The notes under the pieces: generated by a model
Databases searched by the model: none
What the model was told of the DNA's origin: nothing
The model's input: the letters and a program-made list of their open reading frames with translations, nothing else
Made by a program: the position numbers and the translations under genes
Shown: piece by piece, positions 59,791 to 64,000 of the stretch
How the letters are laid out: each line of letters opens with the position of its first letter
How positions within the stretch are numbered: position 1 is the first letter of the stretch
Assembly: GCF_028769735.1 (NCBI RefSeq)
Contig: NC_088176.1
Coordinates: forward strand, 19,901,501-19,965,500
From: Zonotrichia leucophrys gambelii
Lineage: Eukaryota > Chordata > Aves > Passeriformes > Passerellidae
Length of the DNA: 64,000 nt
Reading direction: 5' to 3'

Positions 59791-61864
59791 AACAATGGCT
59801 TCTGTCCAAAAAAAAACTTTCTCATTTATTGTGTAATGAATCCATTCTTGAAAGAGGGTGGGGGGGTAAGGTGGCATCAGGAAAGAAAGAGTGGATGGGA
59901 ATGAAGTCCAGTTCGTTGCAGGTTTTCTTCCAACTGCTAAAGCACACTGCAAGTGTGGAGATTTGTGTTACATATAATATGCTTTACCATGAAGGACTGC
60001 AGAATAGTCTCTGGTTTATCAGTGGTGCTGTGTATATCCCTTCAGCAAGGTACTAACAGACTATGAGACAGTAAATTCAGTTTATGGTATCACTTCTATG
60101 CATGTAATTATTTTCTGATTATTTGGGAAAGGAGGTAAAGGTCAATAGCATCAGCCCCTTGTAAAGGGCGAGTTCAGGGAATTAAAGCAACTGAGTTCAT
60201 GGTAAAAGAGTTTGAAAAGCATTTGTGGCTAAACAAGCTTGACTACTGGAGCTTCCATCTTTGCCAAAGAAGAAAAGGACAGCAAAATGACAATCCATGG
60301 GATTTGCGGTTAAAAGTTGGGTATTGCCAAATAGGAATTTTCTATTTCATAATGCTGTACTGCTGCTAAAATTATGTGAAGAGAAACCCCATTTTCTCCC
60401 CAAGATAAGTTTGATGTTAAGTAAGTTCCAGCTGGAAGAAAGCAAATACAAATATCAGCTGCAACTTTGCACAGTCTCTGCCAATAACATTACCTTTAGA
60501 AGCTGTCTTACAGTTCAGCTGTGCTGAGGGGGTGCTCTGCTTTAACAGAGTTAAGCATCTCTCTTCTACCACAAAACTGTTCCCACCTTACTAGGGACTG
60601 TATCTAGTTTGGTGAATGAATTTGAAATTGAATTATGCAAAGAGAGTGTTCTCCAGAACTGGTAATTTGCCAGCTAAATACAAGAATAAGACTCAGATTA
60701 CAAATCTATAGATCCCATATTGGTTGGTACAATTTAGAGAGGTCCCCCAGTGACTCAATGCTAAATTCCAAGTTCTAACTGCAAGGTCAATGTAAATGAA
60801 AAGTGAAGGTCCAGCAACGATCCACATTGAAAATGTTATTTGTGAGCATTAAATAAGTATTAGAACTCAACTCAGTTTTTTATTAGTCTGAATAAAAATG
60901 TTTTGCTTTCCTTTCTCTTTTTTAAACTTAATATTCTTAAATTCAGCCATTTAATGTTTCAAAATTTTCATAGCACAGTGTTTTTTGAGGAAAGTTTTGA
61001 CATGGCATCAAGTGGCAAAAAAGAGGAAGCAGCAAAGGTGGACAAGTCTCTCAATTATTGCAAAGAAGTTGAGTGGAGGTGGGGGGGAAGTAAAATATTA
61101 TTTCCCTGACCTCTCCTCTGCAGGAAGCTCTTTTTCATTCCCTGTTAGGAAAATGGAGAAAACATAAAAAAGAAAGCTATTCAGCTTTTAGAGTGTTAAA
61201 AATCAATATTATTTTATAAGCTGGTGTGCACAAAATGCAAACTTCCAAGAAGAACAATTTGTGATCATTGTGGAATTTGCCAGTCCTTGCAAATAGTGAA
61301 GACGTGATAAGGGACAAGACATGCTTCGCTCTGACATCTTCCCAGCACAGTAAGACTGCTATGTTTCTTTTAAAAATTAATACTTTCAGGATAAACTATC
61401 TTATTTATAATTTATATTTAGGGAATGCCTTCATAAAAATTCAGGAGGAGGTGGTAATGGTCCACTATTTTTTAACTGATGAGACTCAGCAGAAAAAAAA
61501 TTCTATATTGTTGGGAATGACAAACGTCATTGTTATCTGCAACTTGAAACTTAAATCCTTGCTGCCAGATTAGCAACTTCATTTGGTGATTATTTCCATG
61601 TACTGGGATGAAGGTCACTAAATTTGTGTTTTCAGTTGAATCACTTCAGTTTCTTGGCAGAAAACTTGAACCTGCTGCAAAGAGGAGGCAGTGTTTTGGT
61701 GGACAACTTTGCGAACATGTGGACATACGTCACCTCAACCTGAAATTCAGAGGTTCAATCCTAATGATTAAAAAGTGATGTGAAAATGTTGGACACACAA
61801 CCTTTCCAGAACAGTTAAGCAGAACAAGCTGCTGTTCTCCTGTGCTTTGAGGAAGGGTGAAGCT
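59791..61864. other. Intergenic sequence downstream of EIF3F
   Basis: AT-rich. It has short G runs at 59861 and 61081 and no recognisable gene or retroelement. Confidence 0.6.
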
Positions 61865-62065
61865 TCAAGTTCCTCCCAGCGGAGCCCGAGACTGGTTGGC
61901 AGCTGTGCAGGGGTTGTGTAAAACCGCGATGCTCAGAGCAGGGCGGGTGGAGCACGCCATGAGTCACCGGCAGCGACTCCCTGGGCCGCTGACCAAGCCC
62001 AGGGCTCCTCCTGCCTCCTCACCGGGCTGAACTCGCTCTGCTCCCTGCACGGGGAAGCTGCCCTC
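61865..62065. other. Small GC-rich patch downstream of EIF3F
   Basis: About 200 bp with a dozen CpGs, between AT-rich flanks. No protein similarity was recognised on either strand. It could be a minor regulatory element or a decayed GC-rich repeat. Confidence 0.4.
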
Positions 62066-63589
62066 AGCAGCTACTGGGACTGCAGTCACAAGGCAGCCTA
62101 ACACTAGAAGTGGTTTTAGTACATAATGTAGACTTGGGCCACTGCAGCATCCTGTGCCTTTGTTACACTTTGGCCTATGGTTCAAAGCTGACCAGTTCTT
62201 ACAACAAACTTGGGGGAAGTCTTTGTTTTTAATTTAATTACATTGGCTGGAGTAGAACACTGAAAGTTATACTTTCTATTACTTTAGTGGGAAACAATTT
62301 TCCAAACAGGACACATAGAGAAGCAGTAATGCTTTAGCTGCCTACATCACCAAAAATAAATTCCTCTGGAAAAAAAGTTTTGTTTCAGTTCTTTTGACAG
62401 CACTCAGCACAACTACGTAGTTGAGCCAAGTCACTCCAGACCAGAATCCTGTCCAGCACCATGTCCTAGGATGAGATGCAAGAATATTACAAAAGTGATG
62501 AACAAAAGTTTGTCTCTCCATTAAACTTGAATTTTCTAATAGTGAGAAGCTGCCTTGACTCTGCATGGCATTGAGAAGCTTTCCTAAATGTGTGGGCTCT
62601 AGGTGTAGTAACAAGCCAAGGGATTTCCCTAAATACAGAGTGAAATTAGATGACCACAATGGTTCCATTGTGCATGCTTTAAAAACGCAATTCCAAACAT
62701 TCTCCTTGATACATAAACATTCAATGCATTTAACAGATTCTTCAAACACATATAATTTTGTTTAAAATATTTTCTTCTTCCTTTCACACAAAAAGAAAGG
62801 AATTTATTTTAAAACTAATCTTTCTTTTCTTGAGTAGCTTAATTCAAAACAGTCCACTAAATGAAAAAGATAAAGAAGTGTGTATTTTATAAATATACTT
62901 GGTTCCCATGGAAACAGGATTAAAATATATACTTGTCCTGAAAGAAATGTGCTTAACAGGTGAAATAAAGTAGACATGCACTCGGAGTGTCAGCTGAAGA
63001 ATGCTGTGAGGATTAAATTCTTAAAGCCACTCCTGATGTGTTCTGGGTAAACAAGAGAGAACAAGCCAAATTTTCCTGGATAGGTAATGTATTAGATTCA
63101 TGGGGCTTTAAGTGTTCTTCATTTGAAGTGAGCAAGCATGGTAAATTATTATCCAGCTATTTTCTGCTGTCTGTACTTCATGCTGTTTTATGGACAAAGA
63201 GAACAGTGGTTGTTATTTCATCTAGAGCTTAAGTGCTGCACCAGGTTACAGGAAGGAACCAAAGCTGTTTGCATTGGAATGGTCTCTAAACTGCTAACAT
63301 GTTTGTCATGAACAAAAAAAAAAGGGGATATTTTGAATAACCTCAAGTAACTGGCGCATAATATTATAGGTGAATCCTTCATAAATTGTATATTGTTCGT
63401 CAGAATGTCTTATGAATAATTAACCATCAGGTAAAGTACGTGCGTATAATGTCTATTCAAAGTATAATATTAATAAACATTACAACAGACAGAAACAAAA
63501 CAGTAGGCGCACTCCCCATAATTACATTCAAATAACTATAATTAACATTTCTTTCTAGAAAAGTGTATGTAGTAGTCAGCCAATCTTAC
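62066..63589. other. Intergenic sequence before the candidate minus-strand exon
   Basis: A minus-strand open frame of 135 codons (62342-62749) shows no known domain. If the candidate transcript from 63.65 kb is real, this interval would be its first intron or later exons. Otherwise it is plain AT-rich sequence. Confidence 0.5.
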
Positions 63590-63645
63590 CTTTATGTCCT
63601 CTTGGGACTTAAATCCTGGTCTTCAGCAGCTACAGCAAAAGGAGC
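63590..63645 (-). other. Candidate noncoding first exon with consensus splice donor, minus strand
   Basis: Between the expected start near 63645 and position 63590 the minus strand has no useful open frame and ends in ATAAAG followed by GTAAGA, a near-perfect 5' splice site. TATA box, roughly 55-base exon and donor in sequence suggest a transcript running leftward toward the 3' end of EIF3F. No downstream exon was recognised. It may be coincidence. Confidence 0.3.
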
Positions 63646-63672
63646 AGCTCCTCTAGCTCCATACACTTAGGT

Positions 63673-63680
63673 CTTTTATA
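63673..63680 (-). promoter_or_regulatory. Candidate TATA box, minus strand
   Basis: The minus strand reads AATATAAAAGACC, a strong TATA box, with a CCAAT motif about 100 bp further upstream (near 63777) and GC-rich sequence beyond. A transcription start about 30 bp downstream would fall near 63645. The promoter role is inferred from motif and layout only. Confidence 0.4.
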
Positions 63681-63859
63681 TTCTTTGCCTGTTACATGCA
63701 GTTCTGGCGGCCTGGGTGACTTGACGGACTCCCAGCAACTACTAAACAATGATCCTGATTTAAAGGCGCATGTGTTATTGGATTACAGACTTGGCTTAAA
63801 ACTACACGTATTAGGGCTGAACTCCATTGCAGTGGTGCTACAGGGAAACTGCAGTGTGG

Positions 63860-64000
63860 ACTTTTCCCTCCCTTTCCTACCGGGTGGCAAAGGGCTGCCG
63901 TGGGACAGCTTCTCCGGGCGCTTCCTGCGAGAACGCTTCCCTGTCACAGCTCCACTGGCGAGCGGCTCTGCGTTCGTGGCACTTGCGCCTGTGAGCTTAC
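63860..64000. other. CpG-rising sequence at the window edge
   Basis: GC and CpG content climb over the last 140 bases, consistent with the flank of another CpG island cut off by the window end. In human the gene next downstream of EIF3F is TUB, so the edge may approach its promoter, but nothing here identifies it. Confidence 0.35.

Overview
The window looks like avian nuclear DNA, possibly from a songbird. It is AT-rich and intron-poor over most of its length and holds 3'-end fragments of CR1 LINEs, the commonest bird retrotransposon. It also carries short solo LTRs with 6-bp target duplications, as bird class II (ERVK-like) elements have, and a compact vertebrate housekeeping gene on a CpG island. 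Nothing suggests bacterial or phage DNA, and I see no CRISPR array, operon or prokaryotic gene. The bird assignment rests on the CR1 copies. The passerine suggestion is only a guess from the LTR type.

Layout. (1) Positions 1 to about 49.6 kb form a gene-poor stretch in which I find no exon I can support. Its recognisable contents are a 34-bp x 4 tandem repeat (6.07-6.20 kb), a 42-bp duplication (19.1 kb), one solo LTR (31.26-31.57 kb), one CR1 fragment (36.0-36.4 kb) and several perfect hairpins. (2) 49.6-49.9 kb is a small CpG-rich island with no gene assigned to it. (3) 50.0-54.2 kb is a cluster of retroelements: a CR1 fragment, two solo LTRs and another CR1 fragment. (4) 54.4-59.8 kb is EIF3F, encoding translation initiation factor eIF3 subunit f. 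It lies on the + strand in eight coding exons that join without a frame break into a 329-residue protein. (5) 59.8-64.0 kb is downstream intergenic DNA. It contains a minus-strand TATA box followed about 80 bp later by a near-consensus splice donor (63.6 kb), and the window ends in rising CpG content, so another promoter may lie at or beyond the edge.

EIF3F is the only gene called with confidence. Its promoter has six CCAAT boxes, a GC box, a pyrimidine tract that fits a TOP-type mRNA start, and a YY1-like motif over the start codon. These features suit a constitutively expressed translation factor under growth control. All three solo LTRs point to the minus strand, opposite to EIF3F, and each has an exact 6-bp target-site duplication, so they are clean insertions reduced by LTR-LTR recombination.

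I found no convincing undescribed biological system. The items most worth checking are the orphan CpG island at 49.7 kb, the candidate minus-strand first exon at 63.6 kb, the LTR cluster upstream of EIF3F, and the perfect hairpin at 46.1 kb.
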